Source: Pontibacterium granulatum (GTDB taxonomy: Bacteria; Pseudomonadota; Gammaproteobacteria; Pseudomonadales; Balneatricaceae). From it: 64,000 nt of DNA. The DNA lies in NCBI RefSeq assembly GCF_029961155.1, contig NZ_JASBRH010000014.1:41800-105799 (forward strand), written 5' to 3'. Under the pieces are notes generated by a model, which had not been told where the DNA came from, made no database searches, and saw nothing but the letters and a program-made list of their open reading frames with translations. A program made the position numbers and the translations under genes. This document shows, piece after piece, positions 39,862 to 49,715 of the stretch; position 1 is the first letter of the stretch, and the number at the start of each line of letters is the position of its first letter.

Positions 39862-40125
39862 TCAGGCAGTTTCCGTTGCAGTATCGTGTGCGTCGTTTGC
39901 GGCGCCACGGTAATCGGCAGCGGGACTGATTTCAGTATGCGGTTGTGTGGATGTTGAGTTCCCGCCGCTGACCACTTCCCATCGACCCCTGGATTTGTGC
40001 AGGTAAGCGTAGCAACAACAGCACTTGTGCAGCTCACCACCATTCTGTGAAATCAGCTTCTTCAACGACGGATGTGGCCTGTTCAACATCACTAGGTTGA
40101 AGCAAAGGACGCATGCATTTTCCAT
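39862..40125 (-). CDS. Small Cys-rich protein, unknown
   Basis: An 87-residue frame starting MENACVLCFNLVMLNRPHP, with GGGAG seven bases before ATG. It contains CVLC and a run of four Cys (HKCCCCYAYLHKSRG), followed by a Thr/Ala-rich tail. The Cys content suggests metal binding. It is convergent with the LuxR-type gene. No family recognised; the good ribosome site is the main support. Confidence 0.45.
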   Translation of the reverse strand: MENACVLCFNLVMLNRPHPSLKKLISQNGGELHKCCCCYAYLHKSRGRWEVVSGGNSTSTQPHTEISPAADYRGAANDAHDTATETA

Positions 40126-40373
40126 CAATGAACTCCCGGCTGCTTGATGAAAGGCGTTCCTGTCCTTTATCGCGGCAAAAGAGTTTTGTTGTAAAACATA
40201 TCGTTCCCTCATTATCAAACAAAGCTAGCACAGCTCCGTGGGATTGAACTTAGGAAAAATTCCTAAATTGATCCGGAAGAAAGTGTTGCCTGATCACAGC
40301 AGGATGGGCTTGTTGGTGTACGGGTTTTTACTTATATTGGGTGCGCAGCAACAATAACAAAGCGGAGCACATC

Positions 40374-41153
40374 ATGAATGAGCACATTCTTCTGCGTGAA
40401 GACCGGGACGGCATCTGTTTTCTTTCGCTGAATCGTCCAGACGCTTACAACGCACTTTCGTTGGAGTTGATGGAGGCATTAATCCAAGAGTTAGATCTCA
40501 TCGCTGAGAATTCGTCGGTGCGTGTTGTGGTGATCCGTGGCAGTGGAAAAGGGTTCTGCGCCGGGCACGATCTGAAGCAGATGTTGGGGGAAGGCACTGA
40601 GGCGTACTACCAGCAGACGTTTGATACCTGTGGCCGGATGATGCAGCGGGTTGTGTCGTTACCGGTACCCGTTATTGCCCAAGTGCATGGGGTTGCGACG
40701 GCGGCAGGTTGTCAGCTGGTTGCGTCCTGTGATTTGGCAGTCTCCACAGACAGTTCCCGCTTTGCTACGCCAGGGGTGAACATCGGCCTGTTTTGTTCCA
40801 CGCCAATGGTGGCGCTCACCCGCACCGTAGCACCGAAGCATGCGATGGAGATGTTGTTGCTGGGTGATCTGATCGATGCTGAGCGTGCCGAGCAGATGGG
40901 ATTGATCAATTGGGCGGTACCCGCTCATAAACTGGAAGAAACGGTTCTGAGTGTCGCGGGTAAGATCGCGAGCAAGTCCCGCAAGGCTCTGTCGATGGGT
41001 AAGCAGGCCTTCCATAACCAGCGTGAGCTGGCGTTGTCAGATGCTTATGCCAGCTGCGCCCAGGTGATGACCGATAACATGCTGACTCACGATGCGCAGG
41101 AAGGGATCGACGCCTTTATCCATAAGCGTAAACCGGAGTGGCAGCATCGCTGA
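40374..41153 (+). CDS. Enoyl-CoA hydratase/isomerase family protein
   Basis: A 259-residue crotonase-fold enzyme of fatty acid or related CoA-ester metabolism. The oxyanion-hole segments are visible (GKGFCAGHDLKQM and HGVATAAGCQLVASCDLAV). It lacks the usual Glu pair spacing of the housekeeping hydratase in places I can see only roughly, so the exact reaction is left open. I start at 40374, eight bases after GGAG. It stands between the Cys-rich gene and the sigma-54 activator. Confidence 0.85.
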   Translation: MNEHILLREDRDGICFLSLNRPDAYNALSLELMEALIQELDLIAENSSVRVVVIRGSGKGFCAGHDLKQMLGEGTEAYYQQTFDTCGRMMQRVVSLPVPVIAQVHGVATAAGCQLVASCDLAVSTDSSRFATPGVNIGLFCSTPMVALTRTVAPKHAMEMLLLGDLIDAERAEQMGLINWAVPAHKLEETVLSVAGKIASKSRKALSMGKQAFHNQRELALSDAYASCAQVMTDNMLTHDAQEGIDAFIHKRKPEWQHR

Positions 41154-41231
41154 GCCAGCGTCGGACGGTCTATATTAGTCCGAGCTTATATGTGAAAATG
41201 TCCGGCATATGATCACTGCCGGACCCACCTG

Positions 41232-42539
41232 ATGTCTATCCACTCTTTTGATCTGTTGCCTGAAGTCTCCGCTGTACTGGACGCACTGACGGAGCCTGCG
41301 GCACTGCTTTCTCTTGACTATCAGATACTGGCGACCAACAACGCCTATCAGGAACACTTTCGTGCAAAGCAGGAGATCATAGGGAGGCATTGCTATGAGG
41401 TTTCCCACGGCTACGATCTGCCCTGTGATCAGGAAGGTGAATCCTGTCCACTGAAACGTTGCGTTGAAACCGGCGCCCGTCAGCGCATGCTGCATATCCA
41501 CAATACACCGCATGGCCAGGAACATGTGGATGTAGAGATGGCGCCGGTGCACAGCAGTGAAGGGGCACTGGTGTATTTTCTGGAAGTAATGCATCTGGTG
41601 AAGGTGGCACGTCCAACGGCTGAGGGCAGCGGCATGGTAGGACGCTCGGCCGCGTTTAATCAGATGTTGTCCTTTTTGCAGCGCGCCGCACCCAGTGAAA
41701 TCAGCGTGCTGCTGTTGGGGGAATCCGGTACCGGTAAAGAACTGGTTGCCCGGGCGCTGCATGACCAAAGCAAGCGGGCATCCGGCCCATTTGTGACTGT
41801 GGAGTGTTCCGGTTTAAGTGAAAGCCTGTTCGAGAGTGAACTGTTCGGGCATGAACGGGGGGCGTTCACCGGTGCGGTGAATCGCAAGCAGGGGTTGGTG
41901 GCTGCTGCCCGGGGGGGCACCTTGTTCCTGGACGAGATCGGTGATGTTCCGTTATCGCTGCAAGTGAAGCTGCTGCGGCTGATCGAAACCGGGACCTATC
42001 GTACGGTAGGGGGCGTGGAACTTCAGCATGCAGATTTTCGCTTGGTGTGTGCAACTCACCGTCATCTGGAAACTATGGTTGAAGGTGGTACGTTCCGACG
42101 TGACCTGTTTTATCGTATCAGTGCATTTCCGATCGAGCTGCCGAGTCTTGTCGAGCGGGTCGATGATATTCCGCTGTTGGTGGATGTGTTGTTAAAGCGC
42201 ATTCCCGAGGCCGAAACCAAGTCGCTGAGCCCGGCTGCACTGGGGGCTTTGCGGCGCTATACCTTCCCCGGAAACATTCGGGAGCTGCGTAACATACTGG
42301 AGCGGGCAGTGTTGCTGAGTGACGATAACCAGATCGATCTGCCGCACTTACCGCCAGCCGTGGCAAACTTCGATCGTATTCCTATCGCCGAAGCGGATGA
42401 TTCGATTAAGTCGTTGGAGCAGGTCGAGCAAGAGTATTTGCTTAGTCTCAAGAGGCGTTTTGCCGGAGATAACAGAGGGTTGGCCCAGGCACTGGGTATT
42501 AGCGAGCGTACCTTGTATCGCAAGCTTAAATCGATCTGA
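41232..42539 (+). CDS. PAS-AAA-Fis sigma-54 activator
   Basis: A 435-residue enhancer-binding protein. Residues 15-125 are a PAS domain containing four Cys and several His ([13 protein letters not shown], then GESCPLKRC), which suggests a metal or haem cofactor. Residues 140-370 are the AAA+ domain with Walker [15 protein letters not shown] (sigma-54 contact) and Walker [11 protein letters not shown]. The end is a Fis-type helix-turn-helix ([17 protein letters not shown]). The target genes are unknown; the adjacent enoyl-CoA hydratase is one possibility. Confidence 0.9.
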   Translation: MSIHSFDLLPEVSAVLDALTEPAALLSLDYQILATNNAYQEHFRAKQEIIGRHCYEVSHGYDLPCDQEGESCPLKRCVETGARQRMLHIHNTPHGQEHVDVEMAPVHSSEGALVYFLEVMHLVKVARPTAEGSGMVGRSAAFNQMLSFLQRAAPSEISVLLLGESGTGKELVARALHDQSKRASGPFVTVECSGLSESLFESELFGHERGAFTGAVNRKQGLVAAARGGTLFLDEIGDVPLSLQVKLLRLIETGTYRTVGGVELQHADFRLVCATHRHLETMVEGGTFRRDLFYRISAFPIELPSLVERVDDIPLLVDVLLKRIPEAETKSLSPAALGALRRYTFPGNIRELRNILERAVLLSDDNQIDLPHLPPAVANFDRIPIAEADDSIKSLEQVEQEYLLSLKRRFAGDNRGLAQALGISERTLYRKLKSI

Positions 42540-42852
42540 GCTGCTGGCAGCTGATCTGGCGATGACCAAGCTGATTGTCGATATTCGCGCGTTATACAAA
42601 GACAAGCTGAATATAAAACTCGCTCAGGATAGCGGCGAGGGATCGATAGGCAGAAGGAGTACCAGGTTGCCGGAAGGGCAACTGTGGGTGCACGTTTTGA
42701 CGGTTCGGATATCTGGAATGTGGTGACGGATCATCAGCGCAATAAGAAAGTGGCCCGTATCGACGAGCCCAACAACCCGGCGCTGAAGCCTGTGGGCGGT
42801 AGCCGGGGAATGTGGCATACCCGACGGTTTGACCCCGCAGGGCCTGGATATA
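42540..42852 (+). pseudogene. Probable degraded reading frame
   Basis: Frame A encodes MTKLIVDIRALYKDKLNIKL and continues to SGEG; a second frame then reads IDRQKEYQVAGRATVGARF and DIWNVVTDHQRNKKVARID up to about 42850. Joined by one shift at about 42640 they would make a single ~100-residue protein. No family is recognised, and neither part has a good ribosome site. It is followed by an intrinsic terminator, which suggests a transcribed unit once ended here. Confidence 0.35.
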
Positions 42853-42885
42853 ATAAAGGGGGCTCATACGGCCTCCTTTTTTGTT
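42853..42885 (+). terminator. Terminator before the coiled-coil lipoprotein gene
   Basis: AAGGGGGC pairs with GGCCTCCTT (one bulge) and is followed by TTTT. Confidence 0.6.
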
Positions 42886-42923
42886 TACAATAAGCGCCGG
42901 TCACTCATCCCGCGGAGGCAGGC

Positions 42924-43604
42924 GTGAAGTTAAAGCATACATTACCGATCTTACTTTCCACTTTTTTGTTTGGGTGTAACGCGGCCAATGTACAGCCGCA
43001 GCCCGCCGAAGAGGTCACTCAGGCGCAGCAGGCGCCTCAGCCCGGTGCTGAGCAGGCTGACGAAGTAAAATCTGCAGTTGAGCAGATGACCAACCGTCTT
43101 ACCGCAGTGCAGGAGCAACTGTTGAATGTGCGTTCGCAAAGTGCACGTCAGTTGGAACAGCTGCAGAGCTTGCAGGTCCAGTTGGCGACCCTGTCACAGG
43201 AGCTGCGACGTGGACCTGTGCAGCAGGCCGGAGCTAACGGAGGTGCTGCCTCTGGGCAACCGTCCAGCGAAGAGTTTGCACTTTTGCTCGACCAGATGGC
43301 ACAGACCGCTAACGAAATCAGTCTGCAGATGCAGGATGGCAGCTACCGATTCGCCTCCTGCTACACCGCCTCGGGGCAGTGGATTCTGATCCGCTATGAC
43401 CGTTACACCGGTGAGAGCTGGCTGGCGGATGGTGGTATCTGGATGGCGCTGGATGACGGTGGTGCGCTGAACGGCTCCATTTACGAAGTGAAGCTGGAGC
43501 GTGCCGACAAGGATGTGAAAGGGTTTGTGGCCGCCCGCCTTGATCGCCAGACCGGACAGGTTTGGTGGCTGAAACAGAATAGCTGGCAATTACTGGAACA
43601 ATGA
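42924..43604 (+). CDS. Predicted lipoprotein with coiled coil
   Basis: A 226-residue lipoprotein (lipobox LSTFLFGC). Residues 40-95 are Gln/Glu-rich heptad sequence likely to form a coiled coil (VEQMTNRLTAVQEQLLN). The C-terminal 90 residues have a different, beta-like character with several Trp. Unknown function. Its stop overlaps the start of epmC (ATGA), so the genes are coupled. Confidence 0.75.
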   Translation: MKLKHTLPILLSTFLFGCNAANVQPQPAEEVTQAQQAPQPGAEQADEVKSAVEQMTNRLTAVQEQLLNVRSQSARQLEQLQSLQVQLATLSQELRRGPVQQAGANGGAASGQPSSEEFALLLDQMAQTANEISLQMQDGSYRFASCYTASGQWILIRYDRYTGESWLADGGIWMALDDGGALNGSIYEVKLERADKDVKGFVAARLDRQTGQVWWLKQNSWQLLEQ

Positions 43605-44137
43605 GCGAACCAAACTGCACTCAATTGATTAACCTGTTCAACTCTCTTTTTCGTGATACCCACAACACCGTGCTGGTGAAAGGGGATGACGAACCCATCT
43701 ACCTGCCAGCGGACGAGAACAATCCCCACCACCGGGTTATCTTTGCCCACGGTTTCTTTGCCAGCGCTTTGCATGAGATTGCCCACTGGTGTGTTGCCGG
43801 AGCAGAGCGACGTAAGCTGGAGGACTTTGGTTACTGGTACAAACCGGATGGTCGCACTGCGAATGAACAGGCGCTGTTCGAGAAGGTAGAAGTGGCCCCC
43901 CAGGCACTGGAATGGATTATGGCACAGGCCTGTGGCCTGAAGTTTAACTTCTCTGCAGATAATCTCAGCGGAGGTATCGGAGCGAGTGATTCGTTCCGAC
44001 AAAATGTGCATGACCGTGTGCATCAACTGCTGGAAAATGGTCTGCCTGACCGCCACCGTCAGCTGGTTGAGGCGATGCTGCTGGAGTTCAAACAGCCGCC
44101 GCTGCAAGCCGCTCAGTTCAGTCTCGAAGGTCGCTGA
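43601..44137 (+). CDS. epmC: Elongation factor P hydroxylase
   Basis: A 178-residue protein of the EpmC (YfcM) family, which hydroxylates the beta-lysyl-lysine on elongation factor P after EpmA/EpmB. The metal site ASALHEIAHWCVAG and the following GAERRKLEDFGYWYKPDGRT are well conserved features. The start overlaps the upstream stop, and the next start overlaps its stop by one base. epmA, epmB and efp are not in the window. Confidence 0.9.
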   Translation: MSEPNCTQLINLFNSLFRDTHNTVLVKGDDEPIYLPADENNPHHRVIFAHGFFASALHEIAHWCVAGAERRKLEDFGYWYKPDGRTANEQALFEKVEVAPQALEWIMAQACGLKFNFSADNLSGGIGASDSFRQNVHDRVHQLLENGLPDRHRQLVEAMLLEFKQPPLQAAQFSLEGR

Positions 44138-44625
44138 TGCGTGATCACTTCGTTCCATGCGAACGCTATCCGGATGATAACGGGTGCCTTGAGCATTGGG
44201 TCGAAGCTGAATTTCACTATTACCTTTATACGCGGCGGGAGGGTAAGGATACCTCCTGCTATCTCTATGCATGGCAGTTAAAACCACATAGGGCGTATGT
44301 CCTGGGAGTGTTTGATACCCGTTCACAGGCACTTTTGTTTGTGGATCTGCATCGCGGTAACCCGCTAAAGGTTCCTGCGCTGATCACGCCTTTAGAGCAG
44401 CCACGCTTCGTAGCGGATGGTTGGCATCAGCCCTATGTAGGGGTGTACCGCATTGGGTACAAGTCCTATCGGGTTTCGCGATTGGAGGCGGGAACAGGGC
44501 TGCACAGTGTGGATTTTCTTGATCGCTACAAAGTGCAGCATCTGGGTGTCTTTTCAGAAAAAGAGAGTTGTTTAGAGGTCTACAGCCACTTCGATACCCG
44601 ATTGCGTGGCTGTAGCATGTGCTGA
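44137..44625 (+). CDS. Uncharacterised protein, coupled to epmC
   Basis: A 162-residue soluble protein rich in aromatic residues (FHYYLYTRREGKDTSC, YVGVYRIGYKSYRVSR) with a C-terminal RGCSMC. Its ATG overlaps the epmC stop, so it is made with EpmC. No family recognised. Confidence 0.7.
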   Translation: MRDHFVPCERYPDDNGCLEHWVEAEFHYYLYTRREGKDTSCYLYAWQLKPHRAYVLGVFDTRSQALLFVDLHRGNPLKVPALITPLEQPRFVADGWHQPYVGVYRIGYKSYRVSRLEAGTGLHSVDFLDRYKVQHLGVFSEKESCLEVYSHFDTRLRGCSMC

Positions 44626-44630
44626 AGAAC

Positions 44631-45248
44631 TCAGCCGTTATTGAGAATTTTGCGTAGGCCTGCGGTTACATCAGCCGGTGTACTGCTATGCATTAGTGTG
44701 GAGACCAGCTTGCCCTGCTTGTTGATCAGGTAGAGGCGTGAGGAGTGATCCACCGCATAACCTGCTGCCGAACCGGTATCTTCACCGATACGGTAGAAAC
44801 CACCGTAACGTTTCACCACACGGTCGATTTCGGCGCGCTCAGCGGTTGCGCCAACAATGTTCGGATGGAAAAAGGCCGCGTACTGCTGGAGCGTATCGAG
44901 TGAGTCACGTGCCGGATCAACACTCATAAATACCCCCCGTACCTGAGCTTGCTCGTCCGGACTTAGTCCATAAATCCCCTGCGACAATACCGCCAATCCG
45001 GTTGGGCACACATCCGGGCAATTGGTGTAACCCAGGTACAGGACCACAGCATTGCCTGCCAGGTCAGACAGCTTTAAAGGCCCTTCGGCTGTTTGCAGGT
45101 TGAACTCACCGCCCAATGACTCACCCAAGGCGATGCGTTCGTCGACCGGTTGCGGGCGGAAGTAAAAAGCCACTGCCATCCCAACCAGCAGAAAGGCGGT
45201 CATGATCAGTAGCGTGCGTAGGGTGTTGAGTCCGTTGGTATTCATCAT
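44631..45248 (-). CDS. SCO1/SenC family copper/thiol protein
   Basis: A 205-residue membrane-anchored periplasmic thioredoxin-fold protein. One N-terminal membrane segment (TAFLLVGMAVAFYF) is followed by the copper-binding TNCPDVCPTG (CxxxC) and a downstream His in AGYAVDHSSRLYL. Sco proteins deliver copper to cytochrome oxidase. The start overlaps the stop of the upstream gene. Confidence 0.88.
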   Translation of the reverse strand: MMNTNGLNTLRTLLIMTAFLLVGMAVAFYFRPQPVDERIALGESLGGEFNLQTAEGPLKLSDLAGNAVVLYLGYTNCPDVCPTGLAVLSQGIYGLSPDEQAQVRGVFMSVDPARDSLDTLQQYAAFFHPNIVGATAERAEIDRVVKRYGGFYRIGEDTGSAAGYAVDHSSRLYLINKQGKLVSTLMHSSTPADVTAGLRKILNNG

Positions 45249-45715
45249 TTGGCACTGAAATCAAAATGGGCTTCGAGTTGTTGTTGATCCTGTTGCGCGA
45301 TAATCCGTGCTCGCCACATCATCTCTCCGGTGGTGCAGATCGCAATTTCAGTTACGCCACGCCAGAATCCCGGTTTGTCCTGTACCGGGGACAGTTGGGT
45401 TTGGTTTAACCCCATAAACATATCCACCCCCTCCAGGCTTAGATTTACCGCATCCGCATCGAAACCGTCCAGCTCAACCGTGAAGATCAGTGGGATGGCG
45501 CTGCGAATCGCCTGTGGATTAACCTCCACCGCGATCGATTGCCCGTCCAGCGTGGCATGGCAGGTGGATTCTTTAAGGCTGCATCCGTCTTCGGTTAAAA
45601 GTCGCTGGTTTTCCGGCGCTTGTGGTTTGAGTTGCTCAGGCAGCCAGACAACGGCAATGCCCAGACCAAGGGCCAGTAGGCAGACAAGTGCGTATTGAAT
45701 CAGTCGGTTGGACAC
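45245..45715 (-). CDS. Uncharacterised membrane-anchored protein, partner of Sco
   Basis: A 156-residue protein with one N-terminal membrane segment (YALVCLLALGLGIAVVWL) and a periplasmic domain containing GVDMFMGLNQ and a Cys pair (DGCSLKESTC). It overlaps the sco gene by four bases. This arrangement, a small anchored protein before Sco, recurs in gammaproteobacteria; a copper or oxidase-assembly role is inferred from context. Confidence 0.7.
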   Translation of the reverse strand: MSNRLIQYALVCLLALGLGIAVVWLPEQLKPQAPENQRLLTEDGCSLKESTCHATLDGQSIAVEVNPQAIRSAIPLIFTVELDGFDADAVNLSLEGVDMFMGLNQTQLSPVQDKPGFWRGVTEIAICTTGEMMWRARIIAQQDQQQLEAHFDFSAK

Positions 45716-45805
45716 AGATGCTTCCAGGATCAGAAAACAGGAATAGCAGCGGTTTCTATTTTAGCGGACCGCTGCGTTGGAAAAACGTGACCAATTGTCG
45801 CACTC

Positions 45806-46855
<1,050 letters not shown>

Positions 46856-46857
46856 TC

Positions 46858-46875
46858 TGTTACTTTATAACATTT
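46858..46875 (-). promoter_or_regulatory. Zur box at the COG0523 start
   Basis: On the minus strand AAATGTTATAAAGTAACA matches one side and the centre of the Zur consensus (AAATGTTATAWTATAACATTT) and carries the inverted TGTTA/TAACA pair. It ends two bases before the start codon, so a bound repressor would cover the translation start, and transcription must begin very near the ATG. Confidence 0.6.
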
Positions 46876-46986
46876 GTGGTTTATCCCAATACTCCCGTGA
46901 ATCACCACTTCGGTCAAGTGGCATATCAAGAGGGCTGTCCAGTGGAGTAAAGAAGGAGATTTTTTTGAAAACATTTCTCAAATGCT

Positions 46987-47015
46987 ATTGATAATAATTA
47001 TCATTAATATAATAT
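46987..47015 (+). promoter_or_regulatory. Fur box and promoter of RNA 1
   Basis: The Fur-type palindrome covers 46987-47008 (GATAATAATTATC core). It overlaps TTGATA (-35) and, after 16 bases, TAATAT (-10, 47010-47015), so Fur binding would shut the promoter. Confidence 0.75.
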
Positions 47016-47021
47016 AGATCC

Positions 47022-47266
47022 CGCTCACGAGAGATGGGCGGACGGGTTACCACCTCACTGACTTTGTTCGCTTTTTGCTGCCACGGATGGCGGCCCCCTG
47101 CATTCCCAACTTAGGGAAGCAGTAGCGCAGTAGGGCGGTCTCATGAACAGGTTTTAGGATGGCAGTGTTTCACGTTAGCACTGCGTTTCAGACTTCAAGC
47201 AAAAGGCTCTTGTCATTGAAGCAAACCGCGATTTTCGGGCGCCCTTCGGGGTAGCCCGTTTTTTTT
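47022..47266 (+). ncRNA. Candidate Fur-controlled small RNA 1
   Basis: A predicted transcript of about 245 nt starts downstream of the Fur-box promoter and ends in a terminator (CGGGC with GCCCG, then eight T). No convincing ORF: the only ATG (47033) has no ribosome site and stops after 26 codons. Conserved 5' module (to about 47070, includes GGTTACCACCTCACTGAC), hairpin A (47098-47122, CTGCaTTCCC with GGGAAGCAG), hairpin B (47162-47184, GCAGTG with CACTGC) and conserved 3' module (CTTGTCATTGAAGCAAACCG). The same order occurs in RNA 2. I do not recognise a known RNA family. Confidence 0.65.
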
Positions 47267-47337
47267 GTCTGCGATTTGTGTTCATTGCACCGTCCTGCAA
47301 GGGTAACTGCAAAAGCTGAAAATATTTACTAAATGCT

Positions 47338-47366
47338 ATTGATAATAATTATCATTAATGTAGTAT
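47338..47366 (+). promoter_or_regulatory. Fur box and promoter of RNA 2
   Basis: Near-identical to that of RNA 1: Fur palindrome 47338-47359, TTGATA at 47339 and TAGTAT at 47361-47366 with 16 bases between. Confidence 0.75.
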
Positions 47367-47372
47367 GGGTCC

Positions 47373-47603
47373 TGCTCACGAGAGATGGGCGAACAGGTTA
47401 CCACCTCACTGACTTTGTTCGCCGCACTGCTGCCAGGGATGGCGGCGGTCCCTCATTTCCGAGGATTGGAAGGTGTTTCAGAGGGACATCGATTTTGCTG
47501 TAAGGGGAGACCCCGCTCAGCAATCAGACTTCAAGCTAGACGGCTCTTGTCATTGAAGCAAACCGCGATTTTCGGGCTACCCGTAAGGGCAGCCCGTTTT
47601 TTT
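47373..47603 (+). ncRNA. Candidate Fur-controlled small RNA 2
   Basis: About 231 nt, ending in CGGGCTACCC and AGCCCG followed by seven T. The 5' module (to about 47432) and the 3' module (CAGACTTCAAGC to ATTTTCGGGC) match RNA 1 closely. The middle differs in sequence yet folds into two hairpins in the same order: GTCCCTC (47448-47454) with GAGGGAC (47481-47487), and TTGCTG (47495-47500) with CAGCAA (47518-47523) enclosing GGGG/CCCC. An 80-codon frame begins at 47385 but has no ribosome site, and its homologue in RNA 1 is cut short, so I do not call a protein. Confidence 0.65.
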
Positions 47604-47623
47604 ATGTCTTTGGGATGTGGTCG

Positions 47624-47968
47624 TTAGCAGCAGGTGCTGGCGCGGGTTGGGCGATCACCCATCTCGTTGAGGGCCTCCAGATTGGCTGCGAGAAATGCGG
47701 GGTTGCCCTTTGCGGTATCACGCAGTGCCTGAACGCACCACTCGGGCAGATCGGGGTTGATGCGATAGAACACCCATTTCCCCTCACGGCGATCTATCAG
47801 CAGACCACACTGGCGCAGCTGGGCCAGGTGTCTGGATATTTTGGGTTGGCTTTCGGCTAATGAAGCGGTGAGTTCACATACACACAGTTCCCCCTCGTGC
47901 TGGATCAGCATGATGGAACGGAGACGGGTTTCGTCGGCGAGGCATTTGTAAAAAAGAACCGGGTTCAT
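47624..47968 (-). CDS. ArsR-family metalloregulator
   Basis: A 114-residue winged-helix repressor with ADETRLRSIMLI, GELCVCEL (the Cys-x-Cys arsenic/antimony site in the recognition helix region), SQPKISRHLAQLRQCGLL and a C-terminal CC pair. ArsR repressors release DNA when As(III) or related metalloids bind. No ars operon genes are adjacent, so it is an orphan here. It converges on candidate RNA 2, 21 bases from its terminator. Confidence 0.85.
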   Translation of the reverse strand: MNPVLFYKCLADETRLRSIMLIQHEGELCVCELTASLAESQPKISRHLAQLRQCGLLIDRREGKWVFYRINPDLPEWCVQALRDTAKGNPAFLAANLEALNEMGDRPTRASTCC

Positions 47969-48409
47969 GGTGTCGCTTCATTAAGAAAACAGAGACCATT
48001 ATTTTGAGCGTTCCTGAATGGCTGTGCAATCAGAACGAATGTGCCTGACCCTGTGAGGTTGGATCATGATCGCCTCTCGCTTTGAACCCCGCCGACTATT
48101 TGTCGCAGGTGAACTGCTTATAATGGCATTGCTCACGATACTGCCCAGGGGGAGATCCCTTGTGTTTACCTTGTTCATCTTCGTGCCTCACCTTGTGTTG
48201 ATTTGATGAGGTCATTTTAAATTCGCAGATGACGCCAGACACTGTCGAAAGGTGACAGGGTGCTATCGGTTTGTGCCACGTATGAGCAAGTGGAAGGTGA
48301 GGATGAAAACGTAAGAGGGTGAAGTAAAGAAGAGAGGGTGATAAGCAGGATCGAATCCTCCTGACCTGCAGCGTCAGTAAGATTCGACCCGTTGGCTTAA
48401 GGTCTGAGC
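47969..48409. other. Non-coding gap upstream of trpB terminus
   Basis: The part next to 47968 is the ArsR promoter region. A 46-codon frame (48067-48207) has a moderate ribosome site (GAGG) and a hydrophobic stretch, but no other support. Nothing else recognisable. Confidence 0.4.
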
Positions 48410-49612
48410 TTACAGACCCAGCTTGTCCGCGACGTAGTCGGCGTCTTTGTCACCGCGGCCGGACAGGTTTACCAGGATGGTCTGGTCAGCAGACAGTTCC
48501 GGTGCTTTGCGCATCGCCCATGCGACCGCGTGGGAGCTTTCCAGTGCCGGAATGATGCCCTCAACCTGGGACAGGGTCATGAATGCATTCAGACACTCTT
48601 CGTCGGTCACTGATTGATATTCAACACGGCCCAGGTCTTTCAGGTAGCTGTGCTGTGGACCTACGCCAGGGTAATCCAGACCGGAAGCGATGGAGTGCAC
48701 CGGCATCGGCTCGCCGTCTTCGGTTTCCAGTACGTAGCACTTCATGCCGTGAATCTCACCCGGTTTACCCAGGGTCAGCGTAGCGGAGTGCTGATCAGTC
48801 TCCAGACCTTTACCGGAAGGCTCTACACCAACGATGTTGACTGATTCATCGTTCAAAAACTCGGTGAACAGGCCCATGGCGTTGGAACCGCCGCCGACAC
48901 ACGCAGTGATGTAATCCGGCAGTTTGTTGTATTTATCCTGGAACTGTTGGCGCGCTTCACGGCCGATGATGCTCTGGAAGTCGCGTACCATCTTCGGGAA
49001 CGGGTGAGGACCAACGACAGAACCGATCGCATAGATGTAGTTCACAGGGTCTTTCAGGTACTCTTCGAACGCGCTGTCGACCGCATCCTTCAGGGTTGCA
49101 GTACCACGGGTGACCGGTACCAGTTTACAACCCAGGATCTTCATTTTGGTGACGTTCGGGTGTTCCTTTTCGATGTCCACCTGACCCATGTGGATCTCAC
49201 ATGGGATACCGACCAGGGCGCAGGCGGTTGCCAGAGCAACACCGTGCTGACCGGCACCGGTCTCAGCGATAACCTTGGTTTTACCCATGTATTTCGCCAG
49301 CAGGGCTTCACCCAGGCAGTGGTTAATCTTGTGCGCACCGGTGTGGTTCAGGTCTTCACGCTTCAGGAAAATCTGCGCACCGCCCAGCTTGTCGCTCAGG
49401 CGTTTAGCGTGATACACCGGGCTTGGGCGACCTACGTAGTCGGCAAACAGCGAAGCCAGTTCGTCCTGGAACTCTTTAGTGTGACGAATCTCTTCATAAG
49501 CGCGGTCGATCTCATCCATGACCTCTTTCAGTTCTGGTGGGATGATCTGTCCGCCGTACTCACCAAAGAAACCGTTGGCATCCGGCATCGCCGCAAAATC
49601 AAACTTACTCAT
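48410..49612 (-). CDS. trpB: Tryptophan synthase beta chain, stand-alone
   Basis: A 400-residue PLP enzyme joining indole and serine. The PLP-lysine motif [15 protein letters not shown], the substrate loop [11 protein letters not shown] and the phosphate-binding [10 protein letters not shown] are intact. No trpA follows or precedes it, unlike the usual trpBA pair, so it may work with a distant trpA or salvage indole on its own. The start at 49612 has a GAGG-type site. Confidence 0.92.
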   Translation of the reverse strand: MSKFDFAAMPDANGFFGEYGGQIIPPELKEVMDEIDRAYEEIRHTKEFQDELASLFADYVGRPSPVYHAKRLSDKLGGAQIFLKREDLNHTGAHKINHCLGEALLAKYMGKTKVIAETGAGQHGVALATACALVGIPCEIHMGQVDIEKEHPNVTKMKILGCKLVPVTRGTATLKDAVDSAFEEYLKDPVNYIYAIGSVVGPHPFPKMVRDFQSIIGREARQQFQDKYNKLPDYITACVGGGSNAMGLFTEFLNDESVNIVGVEPSGKGLETDQHSATLTLGKPGEIHGMKCYVLETEDGEPMPVHSIASGLDYPGVGPQHSYLKDLGRVEYQSVTDEECLNAFMTLSQVEGIIPALESSHAVAWAMRKAPELSADQTILVNLSGRGDKDADYVADKLGL

Positions 49613-49669
49613 GTTACCTCACTGTATAACCTAATCGCTCTTTTTGTATCGCAAAAAGGAATATAAATC

Positions 49670-49690
49670 GGTTGGCAGGGCCTGCCAACC
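49670..49690. terminator. Palindrome after the chemoreceptor gene
   Basis: GGTTGGCAGG and CCTGCCAACC with one base between; lies 25 bases after the chemoreceptor stop codon in the minus direction, with a weak T-rich tail. Confidence 0.5.
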
Positions 49691-49715
49691 ATTGTAATTA
49701 ATTATTTGGCTGGGT

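Noticed and set aside
47385..47627. 80-codon frame inside candidate RNA 2
   Set aside because: No ribosome site at spacing, and the equivalent frame in RNA 1 stops after 26 codons while nucleotides remain conserved, so conservation appears to be at RNA level.
48067..48207. 46-codon hydrophobic frame upstream of ArsR
   Set aside because: Moderate GAGG site but no similarity, no terminator and no operon context; too little to call.
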